From NCBI GenBank assembly GCA_905160935.1, contig CAJHZI010000232.1, positions 389,001-453,000 on the forward strand: 64,000 bases of DNA. Reading direction: 5' to 3'. The notes under the pieces were generated by a model. It was not told the origin of the DNA. It was given only the letters and a program-made list of their open reading frames with translations, and made no database searches. Shown piece by piece: positions 62,686-64,000 of the stretch. Both the position numbers and the translations under genes were made by a program. Within the stretch, counting starts at the first letter, position 1. Each line of letters opens with the position of its first letter. This DNA is from Enchytraeus crypticus (lineage: Eukaryota > Annelida > Clitellata > Enchytraeida > Enchytraeidae).

Positions 62686-63176
62686 GTATGCGCAGACTTC
62701 ATTATATAAACTTTTCTGTGATGGTTAAATGGTAATGTACGTAATGTCTAATGTAATGTCTAATGTCAAGGTAATGTCTATATACGCTCAGTCAACTGAA
62801 CCACGGTGACAAAAATATGCAATTGAGGTTGCAATTTTTGGGTTTTCAACTGTTGCTGTAGTTACACAAATACACAAATTTGAATAAAAATTTTAAGCTA
62901 ATTACTATTGTTTATTTTTGTTAAAAACTGAACTAACTATGAGTTAAAGAATATCCATTGCGCAGGTGTTTAATAGAATTATCATCAACTCAACGAAATT
63001 CTTAGAATAGCAGGCATATATAATTCTTGTTATCCATGTTTATAAAGTTTTTTTAAGTATATGTTTTGGAAATAAATAATAATAATAAATAAAATAAAAA
63101 ACAAAATAAAATAAATAAATAATAAATTCCTCCAATTACTTAACAAATTTTTATAGCATTTCATTCATGTATTTGA

Positions 63177-63415
63177 ACGCCTCGTGGCGCAGTGGGTAGA
63201 GAGCTTGCCTCTTGAACGAGAGGTAGCGGGTTCGAGTTTGCGTAGCGACGTGGGTTTTTCTCTTCCGATGGGCGAATAAAAACCTAGTCGTATACACTTG
63301 GTGGTGTCAGGCCGATGGATAGCCGACCTTAATGTTCCATTTCCTATCCAGTCCCCTCCGTGTCGACCCAGAATAGGGATAGGGCACACTAAAAGGAAGT
63401 TTTTTTTACATTCAT
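63177..63415 (+). repeat. tRNA-derived SINE
   Basis: gcctcgtggcgcagtgggta has a near-consensus A box, then gcctcttgaacgagagg (anticodon-arm-like) and gtagcgggttcgagtttgcg (B box). The tRNA-like 75 bases run into an unrelated body that ends near gggatagggcacactaaaag with an A/T tract. The 3' acceptor strand does not pair properly, so this is a SINE head, not a working tRNA. Confidence 0.8.
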
Positions 63416-64000
63416 ATATTTGTCGTCGATTGGCTGCTGTTTGGAAGATGCCGGATTCGAACCCAATATTCTCTCTAGAATTATATCCTTTTGGGAATGA
63501 AACTGACTTTAAACACTTTGAAGTCAAAATTGGTGTTCATTTAATTCAATGAGTATGTATAAACTCTTCGATATGTATATTATATATGTGTATTTATTTA
63601 TATATTTATTTTTTTATATTGGCTTGCAGTTTTTAATTTGTTTCAATTTTGTAGAAACAATACAAACAGGTTATGTTTGAAGGCTCTGCAATTTGGTGTA
63701 AATGATTATGACAAAAAATATGTTGTTTTGTTGTCCGATAACTCAAGATCATCTAGATACAATTGTCGCGAAAGCGTACAGCTGGATTCTGTGTTTGGTG
63801 ATGGAATCATCTGCTAATGAAAAGACGTGTAGCGACGATTGCTTGCTCACCCTATGATATGTTTTCCTTATCACCTTTATTTATTATTTATACTAATACA
63901 ATCGAAGATCTTATTAAAGATAGTAAATAATCGCATTCAGTCGAAAACAGAGATGATACTGAGCAAGACACAATAATGGTTTTAGGAAAGGATGCAGCAC
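63416..64000. other. Intron remainder, possible LINE fragment
   Basis: No midasin exon seen. 63650-63830 has a LDTIVAKAYSWI-like string that faintly recalls the 'H...IV.KAY...GLI' stretch after LINE RT domains; too short to be sure. Confidence 0.35.

Noticed and set aside
63177-63252. Functional tRNA gene
   Set aside because: A and B boxes are present but the acceptor and T stems do not pair well, and the unit continues into a non-tRNA body, as in a SINE.
1-64000. A new multi-gene system or operon
   Set aside because: All coding signal outside midasin reduces to LINE pieces; no other host gene or RNA gene could be supported.

Overview
The window is eukaryotic. It holds most of one very large, intron-rich protein-coding gene on the + strand: midasin (MDN1/Rea1), the dynein-like AAA+ ATPase that remodels pre-60S ribosomal particles. 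I traced 68 coding exons (numbered from the left edge of the window) from about 1433 to 62685. All have GT-AG borders and matching phases, and together they give about 3,910 codons with no internal stop. The reading frame enters at the last strand of AAA3. It then runs through AAA4 (exons 1-6), AAA5 (exons 7-13), AAA6 (exons 14-20), the long helical linker (exons 21-55) and the Asp/Glu-rich tail (exons 56-66). It ends in the segment just before the C-terminal MIDAS (VWFA) domain. AAA1, AAA2, most of AAA3 and the MIDAS domain lie outside the window. No second host gene was found.

The host looks like an invertebrate metazoan: the midasin is close to the vertebrate protein in domain order and motifs, introns are many and mostly 0.3-1.5 kb, the DNA is AT-rich, and the introns are full of short, 5'-truncated non-LTR retrotransposon pieces, tRNA-derived SINE-like units and (AT)n/(TTA)n/(CT)n runs. 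I cannot name the species.

Layout: 1-1432 is an upstream intron with a CR1/L2-like LINE 3' end and a minisatellite abutting the first exon. 1433-12756 holds the end of AAA3, AAA4 and AAA5; its introns contain LINE pieces, a perfect 46-bp hairpin and a zinc-finger/nuclease transposon fragment. 12757-19754 holds AAA6, with a nested retrotransposon cluster at 16830-18060. 19755-53000 holds the linker, with a MITE-like element, duplicated SINEs, a 1.1-kb LINE reverse transcriptase relic (41630-42720) and several dispersed repeat families. 53181-60500 holds the acidic tail in small exons. 61474-62685 holds the pre-MIDAS exons, and 62686-64000 is intron with a tRNA-derived SINE.

Introns longer than 300 bases in which I recognise nothing beyond AT-rich sequence and short simple repeats include 2562-3516, 8204-8970, 10970-11298, 11407-11919, 12022-12543, 21057-21835, 22569-23169, 23313-24205, 28010-28884, 30667-31451, 31629-32419, 34321-34785, 39301-40487, 48663-49095, 50298-50826, 55171-55824 and 61564-62569.

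I did not find a clearly new biological system. The observations most worth a second look are the minisatellite that looks like serial copies of a midasin splice-acceptor/exon start, the hairpin in the intron after exon 7, the altered AAA6 Walker B, and a repeat superfamily that appears to carry the same core with different 3' tails, one shared with a resident LINE.
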